Positions 50,771-59,841 of a DNA stretch of 64,000 bases are shown piece after piece. The DNA lies in assembly GCF_039941015.1 (NCBI RefSeq), contig NZ_JBDVFI010000051.1; one strand, given 5' to 3'. This DNA is from Sedimentitalea sp039941015 (GTDB lineage: Bacteria; Pseudomonadota; Alphaproteobacteria; Rhodobacterales; Rhodobacteraceae). The translations under genes were made by a program, and so were the position numbers. Within the stretch, counting starts at the first letter, position 1. Each line of letters opens with the position of its first letter. The notes under the pieces were generated by a model. It was not told where the DNA came from. It saw only the letters and a program-made list of their open reading frames with translations, and made no database searches.

Positions 50771-53026
50771 ATGGCCAAGTTGAAGTACACCCGCGATGAA
50801 GCGTTGACGTTTCACTTGGAGCCGACACCGGGCAAGTTCGAAATCCAGGCCACAGTGCCGATGAACACACAGCGGGATTTGTCGCTGGCCTATTCTCCGG
50901 GCGTCGCCATCCCATGCGAAGAAATCGCCGCCAACCCGGAAACGGCATATGATTACACCAACAAGGGCAACCTCGTAGCGGTGATTTCGAACGGCACAGC
51001 GGTTCTGGGGCTGGGCAATCTCGGAGCGCTTGGATCAAAGCCGGTGATGGAGGGCAAGGCCGTTCTGTTCAAACGGTTCGCCGATGTGAACAGCATCGAT
51101 ATCGAACTGGACACCGAGGACGTTGCCGATTTCTGCAAGGCGGTCAGGCTGATGGCACCGACGTTTGGGGGCATCAACCTTGAGGATATCAAGGCGCCGG
51201 ATTGCTTCATCATTGAACAGCAGCTCAAGGAAGAGCTGGATATCCCCGTGTTTCACGACGATCAGCACGGCACCGCCGTGATTTGCGCAGCTGGCCTGAT
51301 CAACGCGCTGCACTTGTCGAACAAAAAGATCGAAGACGTCAAGATCGTGCTGAACGGGGCGGGTGCTGCGGGGATCGCCTGTCTGGAGCTACTCAAGTCA
51401 ATGGGCGCGCGGAATGAGAACTGCATCATGTGCGACACCAAGGGTGTGATCTGGCAAGGTCGGACCGAGGGCATGAACCAGTGGAAGTCCGGCCATGCGG
51501 TCAAGACCGAAGCGCGCACGCTCGAAGACGCGATGAAGGGGGCCGATGTGTTCCTAGGCGTCAGTGTCAAAGGGGCGGTCACCCAGGATATGGTCGCGTC
51601 AATGGCCGACAATCCGGTGATTTTTGCGATGGCCAACCCCGATCCCGAGATTACGCCGGAAGAAGCCCACGAAGTGCGGGTGGATGCGATCGTCGCCACC
51701 GGGCGCAGCGATTACCCCAATCAGGTGAACAACGTTCTGGGCTTTCCATATCTGTTCCGGGGCGCGTTGGATATTCATGCCCGCGCTATCAATGACGAGA
51801 TGAAGATCGCCTGCGCCCATGCGCTGGCACAGCTCGCGCGCGAGGATGTGCCGGACGAGGTGGCGCTGGCTTACGGTGAAAACCTGACGTTCGGCCGCGA
51901 CTACATCATTCCAACGCCGTTTGATCCGCGTCTGATCCACCGTATCCCGCCAGCGGTTGCGCGGGCCGGGATGGACACGGGTGCCGCGCGGCGTCCGATC
52001 ATCGACATGGATGCCTATGAACTGACGCTCAAGGCTCGGATGGATCCAACGGCCAGCATTCTGCGCGGTTTGAATGCCCGGGCGCGCGCCGCCAAGGCAC
52101 GAATGATTTTTGCCGAGGGCGATGATCCACGTGTGTTGCGTGCAGCCGTCACCTATCAGCGGTCGGGTCTGGGCAAGGCGCTGGTTGTCGGACGTCCTGA
52201 CGAGGTCAAGGCGTTACTGGAGACGGTCGGTCTCGGCGATGCTGCCCGCGAGTTAGAGGTCGTCAATGCGGCCAACACCCAGCATCTCGATACCTACAAA
52301 GAGTTTCTCTACGAACGATTGCAGCGTCGTGGGTTTGACCGGCAGGATATTCACCGACTCGCCGCACGGGACAGGCATGTATTTTCGGCCCTGATGTTGG
52401 CCCACGGACATGGCGACGGGTTGGTCACTGGAGCAACCCGGAAGTCGGCGCATATTCTGGATCGCATCAACCATGTTTTTGATGCTGATCCTGCGCATGG
52501 TGTGGCCGGTGTGACGGCCCTCTTGCACAAGGGGCGGATTGTTCTGATCGCGGATACGTTGGTACAGGAATGGCCCGATGCCGAAGATCTCGCGACAATC
52601 GCTGAACGGGCAGCGGATGTGGCGCGCCACATGGGTCTTGAACCCCGCGTCGCATTCGTGAGCTTTTCAACCTTTGGCTATCCCGTCTCCGAGCGCGCGG
52701 AAAAGATGCATCAGGCCCCCGGAGTGCTCAAGGCGCGCGGTGTTGATTTCGAATTTGAGGGTGAGATGACCGTGGATGTCGCCCTGAATGCGCAATCACA
52801 GGCGGCTTATCCGTTTTCGCGCCTGACGGGTCCCGCGAATATTCTGGTGGTGCCCGCGCGGCATTCGGCCAGTATTTCGGTCAAGCTGATGCAGGAAATG
52901 GGCGGCGCAACAGTGATCGGGCCGATCCTGTCGGGTCTGGATAAGCCCATTCAGATTTGTTCGTCGATTTCCACTGCCAATGACATCGTGAATATGGCGG
53001 TTCTGGCGTCCTGCAAGATCGGCTGA
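50771..53026 (+). CDS. maeB: NADP-dependent malic enzyme with C-terminal phosphotransacetylase-like domain
   Basis: Decarboxylates malate to pyruvate with NADPH production. The 751-residue protein is the MaeB fusion. A malic enzyme domain (1-430) carries SLAYSPGVAIPCEEI, FHDDQHGTAVI and the NAD(P) loop LNGAGAAGIACLEL. It is joined to a phosphate acetyltransferase-like domain (about 440-751, with ILSGLDKPIQICSSISTAND), which in characterised MaeB proteins is regulatory and binds acetyl-CoA. ATG at 50771 is favoured because AGGAG is ten bases upstream; ATG at 50762 is too close to it. A terminator follows. Confidence 0.94.
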   Translation: MAKLKYTRDEALTFHLEPTPGKFEIQATVPMNTQRDLSLAYSPGVAIPCEEIAANPETAYDYTNKGNLVAVISNGTAVLGLGNLGALGSKPVMEGKAVLFKRFADVNSIDIELDTEDVADFCKAVRLMAPTFGGINLEDIKAPDCFIIEQQLKEELDIPVFHDDQHGTAVICAAGLINALHLSNKKIEDVKIVLNGAGAAGIACLELLKSMGARNENCIMCDTKGVIWQGRTEGMNQWKSGHAVKTEARTLEDAMKGADVFLGVSVKGAVTQDMVASMADNPVIFAMANPDPEITPEEAHEVRVDAIVATGRSDYPNQVNNVLGFPYLFRGALDIHARAINDEMKIACAHALAQLAREDVPDEVALAYGENLTFGRDYIIPTPFDPRLIHRIPPAVARAGMDTGAARRPIIDMDAYELTLKARMDPTASILRGLNARARAAKARMIFAEGDDPRVLRAAVTYQRSGLGKALVVGRPDEVKALLETVGLGDAARELEVVNAANTQHLDTYKEFLYERLQRRGFDRQDIHRLAARDRHVFSALMLAHGHGDGLVTGATRKSAHILDRINHVFDADPAHGVAGVTALLHKGRIVLIADTLVQEWPDAEDLATIAERAADVARHMGLEPRVAFVSFSTFGYPVSERAEKMHQAPGVLKARGVDFEFEGEMTVDVALNAQSQAAYPFSRLTGPANILVVPARHSASISVKLMQEMGGATVIGPILSGLDKPIQICSSISTANDIVNMAVLASCKIG

Positions 53027-53086
53027 TACCGCTTCATGTCGTTGTCTCAGTCAAAAGGCGACGACATTTTCGGATATTCAAACGAT

Positions 53087-53110
53087 CCCTGAGAGGTTCA
53101 GGGTATTTTT
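53087..53110 (+). terminator. Rho-independent terminator after maeB
   Basis: CCCTGA and TCAGGG pair around a five-base loop and run into TATTTTT, about 60 bases after the maeB stop. A weaker hairpin ending in TTTT lies at 53037-53070. Confidence 0.8.
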
Positions 53111-53510
53111 GCGGGCGCGGTTAGCGCCTCGTCATATGCTGAATCTGCATGGCGCCTGTTGCGTGTCATGTCGCTGTTGCCGATGATCGCAAAGCCATTG
53201 CGGGACGGATGGCATTAGCGAGGGACTGCTCGTCAAGAACCGGCTCCAGCCTGGTTTGGATACGCCGAATCAGTGGAGCGGCCTCTACTTCTGAAGCCAT
53301 ACCGTTTCGGGAATTCGAGTTCCGTGACCGCGATGAAGCCCGTTTTTTGCCTCTTCCGTGTGCAGATCGATTCACTCAATTCGCAGGTTTTTCTAATTCT
53401 CCGGGCTACTTGGTGTTGCCTGGAGTCACCCAATTTCATCAAAGACGTAATAAAAACAATAGGTTAATTGTCACGTAACCTCCCAATCAGCTCAATCCCG
53501 CAACCAAAAT
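53111..53510. other. Non-coding or degraded stretch between maeB and preT
   Basis: About 400 bases without a gene I can support. Open frames occur on both strands (a 109-codon one from 53149 on the plus strand, a 69-codon one ending at 53166 on the minus), but neither has a recognisable product or a good ribosome site. The composition becomes AT-rich after about 53380. It may be a decayed gene plus the preT promoter region. Confidence 0.5.
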
Positions 53511-53526
53511 TTGACCGTTTGATAAA
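53511..53526 (+). promoter_or_regulatory. Possible weak RutR site upstream of preT
   Basis: TTGACCGTTTGATAAA keeps the left half of the RutR operator TTGACCANNTGGTCAA intact but has three mismatches in all (11 of 14 fixed positions match). It ends about 45 bases before the preT start, so RutR could act on both pyrimidine transcripts. Confidence 0.35.
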
Positions 53527-53570
53527 ATTCTGAGTTGTGGCAAGCTAAAAAAAACGCTCAGGGAGATTCA

Positions 53571-54893
53571 ATGACCAGCCCTCATACACCCGGCCTCGTC
53601 GCCGGACGTCTTGATGCCGAAGAGATCGCTTTGAATTTTGCCGATCTGCATCCAGCCTATGATCCACATGAAGCGGCAGTGGCAGCGGACCGATGTTACT
53701 TCTGCCACGATGCGCCGTGTGTCACGGCTTGCCCAACAGATATCGATATTCCTCTGTTTGTCCGCCAGATCTCCACAGGCCAACCCGAGGCGGCGGCGCA
53801 GACGATCTTTGAACAGAACATCCTGGGCGGAATGTGCGCGCGGGTCTGTCCGACGGAAACGCTCTGTGAAGAAGCCTGTGTTCGCGAAGCAGCCGAGGGC
53901 AAACCGGTCGAGATCGGACGCCTGCAACGGTTCGCGACCGATGCCGCGATGGCGCGACAAGGGCATCCATTCTTGCGGGCAGAGACCACAGGTAAAAGCA
54001 TCGGTGTCATCGGTTCGGGGCCAGCAGGTCTCGCCTGCGCGCATCGCCTTGCGATGAAGGGTCACGCTGTCACCATCTACGAAGCACGCGAGCGTCCCGG
54101 CGGGTTGAATGAATTTGGCCTCGCCGCTTACAAGACAACCGAAGACTTCGCCGCGCGCGAGATTGACTGGCTGCTTGGCATTGGCGGTATCACGGTGGCT
54201 TATGGCAAGACATTTGGGGACAATATCGATCTGCCTGCCCTGCAGCAGGAGCATGATGCAGTGTTCCTTGGTGTCGGACTTGCTGGTGTGAACGCGCTTG
54301 GCTTACCCGGTTTCGACCTCCCCGGTGTGCGCAACGCAGTTGATTTCATCGCAGAGCTGCGTCAGGCCGATGACAAGACGTCCATACCCGTTGGGCGTGA
54401 TGTGGTGGTGATCGGGGGCGGCATGACGGCGATTGACGCGGCGGTACAATCCCGGCTGCTGGGTGCTGCGAATGTAACGTTGGCCTATCGCCGCGGATGC
54501 GACGCAATGGGCGCAAGCGGGTTTGAACAAGACCTTGCCGCAAAACATGGTGTGCGCTTGATGACCAATGCCACGCCGGTTGCAGTCCATGGTGATGGTG
54601 CAGTTCAGGAAATTGAACTGGAGCATACGCAGGCCGCCAATGGCACCTTGCAAGCCACCGGCGAGCGCTTTCGCGTGCCAGCCGATCAGGTGTTGTTGGC
54701 GATCGGCCAGACCCTGACCCAAGATGCGGGCCTCGCCACAGAGCGCGGCAAGATTTCAGTCACCGGACCCGGACGCACCAGCCTTGCTGGCGTCTGGGCG
54801 GGAGGCGACTGTACACCGGGCGAGGATCTGACCGTGGTCGCCGTCGCCGAAGGCCGCGATGCCGCCGAGGACATTCACGCCGCACTTTCATAG
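53571..54893 (+). CDS. preT: Dihydropyrimidine dehydrogenase subunit PreT (NAD(P)-dependent oxidoreductase)
   Basis: Flavin- and iron-sulphur-containing subunit that passes electrons from NAD(P)H to PreA for reduction of uracil and thymine. The 440-residue protein has N-terminal cysteine clusters (CYFCHDAPCVTACP, MCARVCPTETLCEEAC), then an FAD loop GVIGSGPAGLACAHRLA and an NAD(P) loop VVIGGGMTAIDAA, as in glutamate synthase small subunits. The ATG at 53571 follows AGGGA. It begins the rightward preT-preA pair and may be controlled by RutR. Confidence 0.9.
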   Translation: MTSPHTPGLVAGRLDAEEIALNFADLHPAYDPHEAAVAADRCYFCHDAPCVTACPTDIDIPLFVRQISTGQPEAAAQTIFEQNILGGMCARVCPTETLCEEACVREAAEGKPVEIGRLQRFATDAAMARQGHPFLRAETTGKSIGVIGSGPAGLACAHRLAMKGHAVTIYEARERPGGLNEFGLAAYKTTEDFAAREIDWLLGIGGITVAYGKTFGDNIDLPALQQEHDAVFLGVGLAGVNALGLPGFDLPGVRNAVDFIAELRQADDKTSIPVGRDVVVIGGGMTAIDAAVQSRLLGAANVTLAYRRGCDAMGASGFEQDLAAKHGVRLMTNATPVAVHGDGAVQEIELEHTQAANGTLQATGERFRVPADQVLLAIGQTLTQDAGLATERGKISVTGPGRTSLAGVWAGGDCTPGEDLTVVAVAEGRDAAEDIHAALS

Positions 54894-54941
54894 CGCCGCG
54901 CCCAACACATGTCGGGCCCCGGCCCGGAAAGGACCAATACA

Positions 54942-56246
54942 ATGGCAGACCTGACAACCGATTTTCTGGGCATCAAAAGCCCCAACCCCTTTTGGCTCGC
55001 CTCGGCCCCGCCGACGGACAAGGAATACAATGTGCGCCGTGCGTTTGATGCCGGTTGGGGCGGCGTGGTTTGGAAAACTCTGGGTGAGGCCGGCCCTCCT
55101 GTCGTTAATGTCAACGGCCCGCGGTATGGCGCGATCTGGGGGGCCGACCGGCGGCTCTTGGGCCTCAACAATATCGAACTGATCACCGACCGCCCGCTTG
55201 AGGTAAACCTCGAAGAAATGACGCGGGTGAAATGTGACTATCCGGATCATGCGGTTATCGCGTCGATCATGGTGCCGTGCGAGGAGGCATCGTGGAAGGC
55301 GATTCTGCCCCGCGTTGCAGAAACCGGTGCGGATGGGATCGAACTGAACTTTGGTTGCCCGCACGGGATGAGCGAACGGGGCATGGGGGCCGCGGTCGGT
55401 CAGGTGCCAGAATACATTCAGATGGTCGCCGAATGGTGCAAACAATATTACGACCAGCCGGTAATCGTAAAGCTGACGCCGAATATCACCGATATCCGCT
55501 ATCCGGCCCGTGCGGCGAAGGCGGGCGGGGCAGACGCAGTCAGCCTGATCAATACCGTATCCTCGATCACCTCTGTCAATCTCGACACGTTCAGCCCGGA
55601 ACCAAGCATTGATGGCAAGGGCAGTCATGGCGGTTATTGCGGCCCGGCGGTCAAGCCCATCGCGTTGAACATGGTGGCCGAAATCGCCCGCGATCCCGCA
55701 ACACAAGGCATGCCGATTTCCGGCATCGGCGGCATCACCACGTGGCGCGACGCGGCGGAATACATCGCACTTGGATGTGGCAACGTTCAGGTCTGCACCG
55801 CCGCCATGACCTATGGCTTCCGGATCGTCGAAGAAATGAAGCGTGGCTTGTCACAATGGATGGATGAAAAAGGCTATGCCACGATCGAAGACTTCCGGGG
55901 TCGTGCGGCGCCCAATGTCACCGACTGGCAGTATCTGAACCTGAATTACGTTACCAAGGCGCGCATCGATCAGGATGCCTGTATCAAGTGTGGCCGTTGC
56001 TATGCTGCATGCGAAGATACTTCGCATCAGGCCATCACCATGAGCGAAGACAGGGTGTTTGATGTGGATGACAGCGAATGCGTCGCTTGCAACCTGTGTC
56101 TTGATGTCTGTCCCGTAGAAGAGTGCATCACGATGGAGCGCCTCGAAGCAGGCACAACCGATCCCCGGACGGGGCGGGTGATTCCGGCGGAACACGCAGA
56201 TTGGACATCACACCCCAACAACCCGATGGCGCGGGCGGCGGAATAA
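54942..56246 (+). CDS. preA: NAD-dependent dihydropyrimidine dehydrogenase subunit PreA
   Basis: Catalytic subunit that reduces uracil or thymine to the 5,6-dihydro form. The 434-residue protein has an FMN-binding dihydroorotate-dehydrogenase-like barrel (NPFWLASAPPTDKEYNVRRA, ELNFGCPHGMSERGMGAAVG, VSLINTVSSI). A C-terminal ferredoxin domain carries two 4Fe-4S motifs, CIKCGRCYAAC and CVACNLCLDVC. The ATG at 54942 follows GGAAAGGA. It lies 48 bases after preT and ends four bases before the convergent rutR stop. Confidence 0.94.
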   Translation: MADLTTDFLGIKSPNPFWLASAPPTDKEYNVRRAFDAGWGGVVWKTLGEAGPPVVNVNGPRYGAIWGADRRLLGLNNIELITDRPLEVNLEEMTRVKCDYPDHAVIASIMVPCEEASWKAILPRVAETGADGIELNFGCPHGMSERGMGAAVGQVPEYIQMVAEWCKQYYDQPVIVKLTPNITDIRYPARAAKAGGADAVSLINTVSSITSVNLDTFSPEPSIDGKGSHGGYCGPAVKPIALNMVAEIARDPATQGMPISGIGGITTWRDAAEYIALGCGNVQVCTAAMTYGFRIVEEMKRGLSQWMDEKGYATIEDFRGRAAPNVTDWQYLNLNYVTKARIDQDACIKCGRCYAACEDTSHQAITMSEDRVFDVDDSECVACNLCLDVCPVEECITMERLEAGTTDPRTGRVIPAEHADWTSHPNNPMARAAE

Positions 56247-56250
56247 CGGC

Positions 56251-56892
56251 CTAGGCGGGCGACAACATGCGCCGGAACAGCGTTTCAAGATGCTGTTCCG
56301 CGCCGGGAAACGGATCTGCCCCACCGTTCACCGCGCGCACCTGCACGTCGAAATCGGCATAATGCTGGGTCAGCGACCAGATGGAAAAAATCAGGTGCAC
56401 GGGATCGACCGGCGCAATCCGTTCGGTTTTGATCCAACCGTTGATGGTTTCGGCTGTTCGGTCGACCAGCGTCTTTAGATCACCCTCAAGGTCAGGCAGG
56501 ATCGTTGGCGCGCCCTGCAAAATTTCGTTGGCAAATATCCGGCTTTCACGCGGAAAATCCCGCGCCAATTGCAGTTTCCGGCGTACGTATTCGAGAATTT
56601 CTTCCAACGGCTCACCGCCATGATCCATCGCCTTGAGCGGATCCAGCCATGTGTCAAGCAACCCGTGCAACAACTCGCGGTGAATCGCCTCTTTTGACGG
56701 GTAATAATAGAGCAGATTCGGCTTGCTCAGACCCGCCTGGTTGGCGATCTGATCCAAAGTCGCTCCACGATAGCCATTCCGCGAAAACACTTCCAGCGCG
56801 GCCTCCAAAATCAGCTCTCGGTTGCGCTTTTGGATGCGGGTTCTGGGTTTGGTGGGGTCGCCAGGATGCGACTGCGCCAATCTTTTTGTCAT
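56251..56892 (-). CDS. rutR: TetR-family pyrimidine regulator RutR
   Basis: TetR-type repressor of 213 residues, nearly the length of E. coli RutR, whose ligand is uracil. The N-terminal helix-turn-helix has ILEAALEVFSRNGYRGATLD and then LSKPNLLYYYPSKE. The C-terminal region (WLDPLKAMDHGGEPLEEIL, then IFSIWSLTQHYADFDVQV) matches the RutR-type ligand domain. The start at 56892 was chosen by length. 56946 would add 18 residues. It faces a near-perfect RutR operator in the divergent promoter, and the neighbouring genes degrade pyrimidines. Confidence 0.85.
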   Translation of the reverse strand: MTKRLAQSHPGDPTKPRTRIQKRNRELILEAALEVFSRNGYRGATLDQIANQAGLSKPNLLYYYPSKEAIHRELLHGLLDTWLDPLKAMDHGGEPLEEILEYVRRKLQLARDFPRESRIFANEILQGAPTILPDLEGDLKTLVDRTAETINGWIKTERIAPVDPVHLIFSIWSLTQHYADFDVQVRAVNGGADPFPGAEQHLETLFRRMLSPA

Positions 56893-56980
56893 CGCCTGCC
56901 ATTCCCTGCCAAATTTTGATGCGAATGCCGCTTTCGGCGGCGCCACACTTGACTGACCTTGGCTCCGTGGTAGCGTGACT

Positions 56981-56996
56981 TTGACCGATTGGTCAA
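56981..56996. promoter_or_regulatory. RutR operator in the divergent promoter
   Basis: TTGACCGATTGGTCAA matches the RutR consensus TTGACCANNTGGTCAA at 13 of its 14 fixed positions, and flanking T and A extend the palindrome to 18 bases. It lies 88 bases before the rutR start and 42 before the amidohydrolase start, so it could regulate both. Confidence 0.8.
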
Positions 56997-57038
56997 ATCA
57001 TGAAATGGCCCGTAGAGGCTAGCAAGACTGGGGATGAT

Positions 57039-58289
57039 ATGACCGCACCAGCAGCCAACCTGACCGTCAACGCAGATCGCCTGTGGGATACTCTCATGGA
57101 AATGGCCAAAATCGGCCCGGGCGTCGCGGGCGGAAACAACCGACAGACCCTGACCGACGAAGACGCCGAAGGCCGCGCGCTGTTTCAGCGCTGGTGCGAA
57201 GAGGCGGGATGCACGATGGGATTGGATCAGATGGGCAACATGTTTGCCCGGCGCGAGGGTACAGACCCCGATGCCCTGCCGGTATATGTCGGCAGCCATC
57301 TGGATACGCAGCCGACGGGCGGCAAATATGATGGCATTCTCGGCGTTCTCGGCGGGCTTGAAATCATTCGCACGCTCAACGACCTTGGCATCAAGACCAA
57401 GCATCCGATCGTTGCCACGAATTGGACCAACGAAGAGGGCACGCGATATGCCCCTGCCATGCTGTCATCAGGGGTCTTTGCGGGGGTGCACACCCAAGAC
57501 TGGGCCTATGCGCGCGAAGATCACGAAGGCAAAGCCTTCGGAGACGAGCTGAACCGTATCGGCTGGCGCGGTGACGAAGAAGTTGGTGCCCGCAAGATGC
57601 ATGCATTCTTCGAATTGCACATCGAACAGGGCCCCATTCTTGAGGCTGAGGGCAAGGACATCGGCGTCGTCACCCACGGTCAGGGCCTGTCGTGGACACA
57701 GGTCACCGTCACCGGCAAGGACGCACATACTGGTTCCACCCCGATGCCGATGCGCAAGAACGCTGGTCTGGGCATGGCGCGGATTCTGGAAAAAGTCGAA
57801 GAGATCGCATGGTCACACAAACCCCACGCAGTGGGCGCGGCGGGCCATATCGAAGTCTTTCCGAACTCGCGCAATGTGATCCCCGGACGCGCGGTCTTTA
57901 CCATCGATTTCCGCTCGCCAGACCTCGCGGTCATTCAGGACATGGAAACGCGGCTGAAGAACGAGGCGCAGAAGATTTGCGATGACATGGGGCTTGAGGT
58001 TGAATTCGAAAAGGTCGGAGGATTTGACCCGGTGGAATTTGACGCCGCCTGTGTCAGCGCCGTGCGAAACGCCGCCGAGCGATTGGGATATTCCCACCGC
58101 GATCTGATTTCCGGTGCCGGGCATGATGCGTGCTGGATCAATCAGGTCGCACCTACCGCAATGGTAATGTGCCCCTGCGTCGACGGGCTGTCGCACAACG
58201 AGGCGGAAGAGATATCCAAGGACTGGGCGCGCGCCGGAGCCGATGTGCTGATGCATGCCGTGGTCGAAACGGCAGAGATCGTCACCTGA
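57039..58289 (+). CDS. Zn-dependent N-carbamoyl-beta-alanine amidohydrolase (beta-ureidopropionase), M20 family
   Basis: Third step of reductive pyrimidine degradation: N-carbamoyl-beta-alanine to beta-alanine, carbon dioxide and ammonia. The 416-residue M20 peptidase-fold protein has metal ligands in GSHLDTQPTGGKYDG (H87, D89), the acidic pair in TNEEGTR (E132, E133), HIEQGP (H194) and the late histidine in GAGHDACW. This layout is shared with allantoate and L-carbamoylase enzymes. Neighbours favour the pyrimidine role. ATG at 57039 after GGGGAT is preferred to 57000, which nearly touches the operator. Confidence 0.87.
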   Translation: MTAPAANLTVNADRLWDTLMEMAKIGPGVAGGNNRQTLTDEDAEGRALFQRWCEEAGCTMGLDQMGNMFARREGTDPDALPVYVGSHLDTQPTGGKYDGILGVLGGLEIIRTLNDLGIKTKHPIVATNWTNEEGTRYAPAMLSSGVFAGVHTQDWAYAREDHEGKAFGDELNRIGWRGDEEVGARKMHAFFELHIEQGPILEAEGKDIGVVTHGQGLSWTQVTVTGKDAHTGSTPMPMRKNAGLGMARILEKVEEIAWSHKPHAVGAAGHIEVFPNSRNVIPGRAVFTIDFRSPDLAVIQDMETRLKNEAQKICDDMGLEVEFEKVGGFDPVEFDAACVSAVRNAAERLGYSHRDLISGAGHDACWINQVAPTAMVMCPCVDGLSHNEAEEISKDWARAGADVLMHAVVETAEIVT

Positions 58290-58355
58290 TCTCGACTGAG
58301 TCACCGAACAAGAAGGCGCTGAAATAATGCGCTACCGCTATGGGGAGAACGACCA

Positions 58356-59810
58356 ATGAGCACGGTCATCAAGAACGGAACCATCGTCACCGCCGATCTG
58401 ACTTATGAGGCAGACGTCAAGGTAGAGGGCGGCCGGATCACCGAGATCGGGCCCGACCTGACCGGAGACGAGGTGCTGGACGCAACGGGCTGTTACGTGA
58501 TGCCCGGCGGGATTGATCCGCATACGCATTTGGAAATGCCCTTCATGGGCACCTACTCCACCGATGATTTCGAGAGCGGCACCCGCGCCGCGCTGGCGGG
58601 TGGAACGACAATGGTGGTCGATTTCGCACTGCCGTCGCCGGGTCAGGGGCTGCTGGATGCCCTGCAGATGTGGGACAACAAATCGACCCGCGCCAACTGC
58701 GACTATTCCTTCCACATGGCGGTGACGTGGTGGGGCGAGCAGGTGTTTGATGACATGAAAACCGTGGTCGAAGAGCGCGGCATCAACACGTTCAAACACT
58801 TCATGGCCTACAAGGGCGCGCTGATGGTCAACGATGACGAGATGTACGCGTCGTTCCAGCGGCTTGCCGAACTTGGCGGGATCGCGATGGTGCACGCGGA
58901 AAACGGCGACGTGGTGGCCGAATTGTCCGCCAAATTACTCGCCGAGGGCAATACAGGCCCCGAGGCGCATGCCTATTCGCGCCCGCCTCAGGTCGAAGGC
59001 GAGGCGACCAACCGCGCCATCATGATCGCCGATATGGCGGGCGTGCCGCTCTATGTGGTGCATACCAGTTGCGAGGACAGTCACGAGGCCATCCGCCGCG
59101 CCCGGATGCAGGGCAAACGCGTCTGGGGTGAACCCCTGATCCAGCATCTGACGCTGGACGAAAGCGAATATTTCAACGCCGATTGGGACCATGCCGCGCG
59201 ACGCGTCATGTCGCCGCCGTTCCGCAACAAGAAACATCAGGACAGTCTCTGGGCCGGGTTGCAAAGCGGCTCTCTGTCGGTGGTGGCAACCGATCACTGT
59301 GCCTTTACCACTGAACAGAAACGCACCGGCGTTGGCGATTTCACCAAGATCCCCAACGGCACCGGTGGGTTGGAGGATCGGATGCCGATGCTGTGGACCC
59401 GTGGTGTTGCAACCGGACGTTTGACGCCAGAAGAGTTTGTCGCGGTGACCTCAACCAACATCGCCAAGATCCTGAACTGCTATCCCAAGAAGGGCGCGAT
59501 CATGGTTGGGTCCGATGCTGACATCGTCGTCTGGGACCCGACCAAGGAAAAGACGATTTCCGCCAACAATCAGCAGAGCGCGATCGACTATAATGTGTTC
59601 GAGGGCCAGCAGATCAAAGGCTTGCCGCGCTATACCCTGACACGCGGTCAGGTCGCGGTGATGGATGGCGAGATCAAGACCGAAGAGGGACATGGCGAAT
59701 TTGTCAGCCGGTCGGCCAACACCACCGTGAACAAGGCGCTTTCCACATGGAAAGAACTGACCGCCCCACGCCCGGTAGAGCGCAGCGGCATTCCGGTGAC
59801 GGGGGTTTGA
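58356..59810 (+). CDS. hydA: Dihydropyrimidinase / D-hydantoinase
   Basis: Amidohydrolase opening dihydrouracil or dihydrothymine to the N-carbamoyl beta-amino acid. The 484-residue protein has the binuclear metal motif GGIDPHTHLE (H56, H58), the lysine that becomes carboxylated (K153 in FKHFMAYKG), AMVHAENGD, and TDHCAFTTEQK with the catalytic aspartate. Length and sequence fit bacterial dihydropyrimidinases closely. It follows the amidohydrolase by 66 bases and leads into the importer genes. Confidence 0.95.
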   Translation: MSTVIKNGTIVTADLTYEADVKVEGGRITEIGPDLTGDEVLDATGCYVMPGGIDPHTHLEMPFMGTYSTDDFESGTRAALAGGTTMVVDFALPSPGQGLLDALQMWDNKSTRANCDYSFHMAVTWWGEQVFDDMKTVVEERGINTFKHFMAYKGALMVNDDEMYASFQRLAELGGIAMVHAENGDVVAELSAKLLAEGNTGPEAHAYSRPPQVEGEATNRAIMIADMAGVPLYVVHTSCEDSHEAIRRARMQGKRVWGEPLIQHLTLDESEYFNADWDHAARRVMSPPFRNKKHQDSLWAGLQSGSLSVVATDHCAFTTEQKRTGVGDFTKIPNGTGGLEDRMPMLWTRGVATGRLTPEEFVAVTSTNIAKILNCYPKKGAIMVGSDADIVVWDPTKEKTISANNQQSAIDYNVFEGQQIKGLPRYTLTRGQVAVMDGEIKTEEGHGEFVSRSANTTVNKALSTWKELTAPRPVERSGIPVTGV

Positions 59811-59841
59811 TGACCATTTACTGCACTGCAAAGTATGACGC

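Noticed and set aside
51249..51264. TGTTTCACG half of a parS site inside maeB
   Set aside because: Only one half matches; the other half has several mismatches and the site is far from the two perfect copies.
53149..53478. Open frame of 109 codons after maeB
   Set aside because: No ribosome site, no recognisable domain, and an overlapping frame on the other strand; treated as non-coding.
53464..53479. TTAA-N7-GTAAC resembling a CtrA site upstream of preT
   Set aside because: One mismatch in the second half-site and no reason to link pyrimidine degradation to CtrA.
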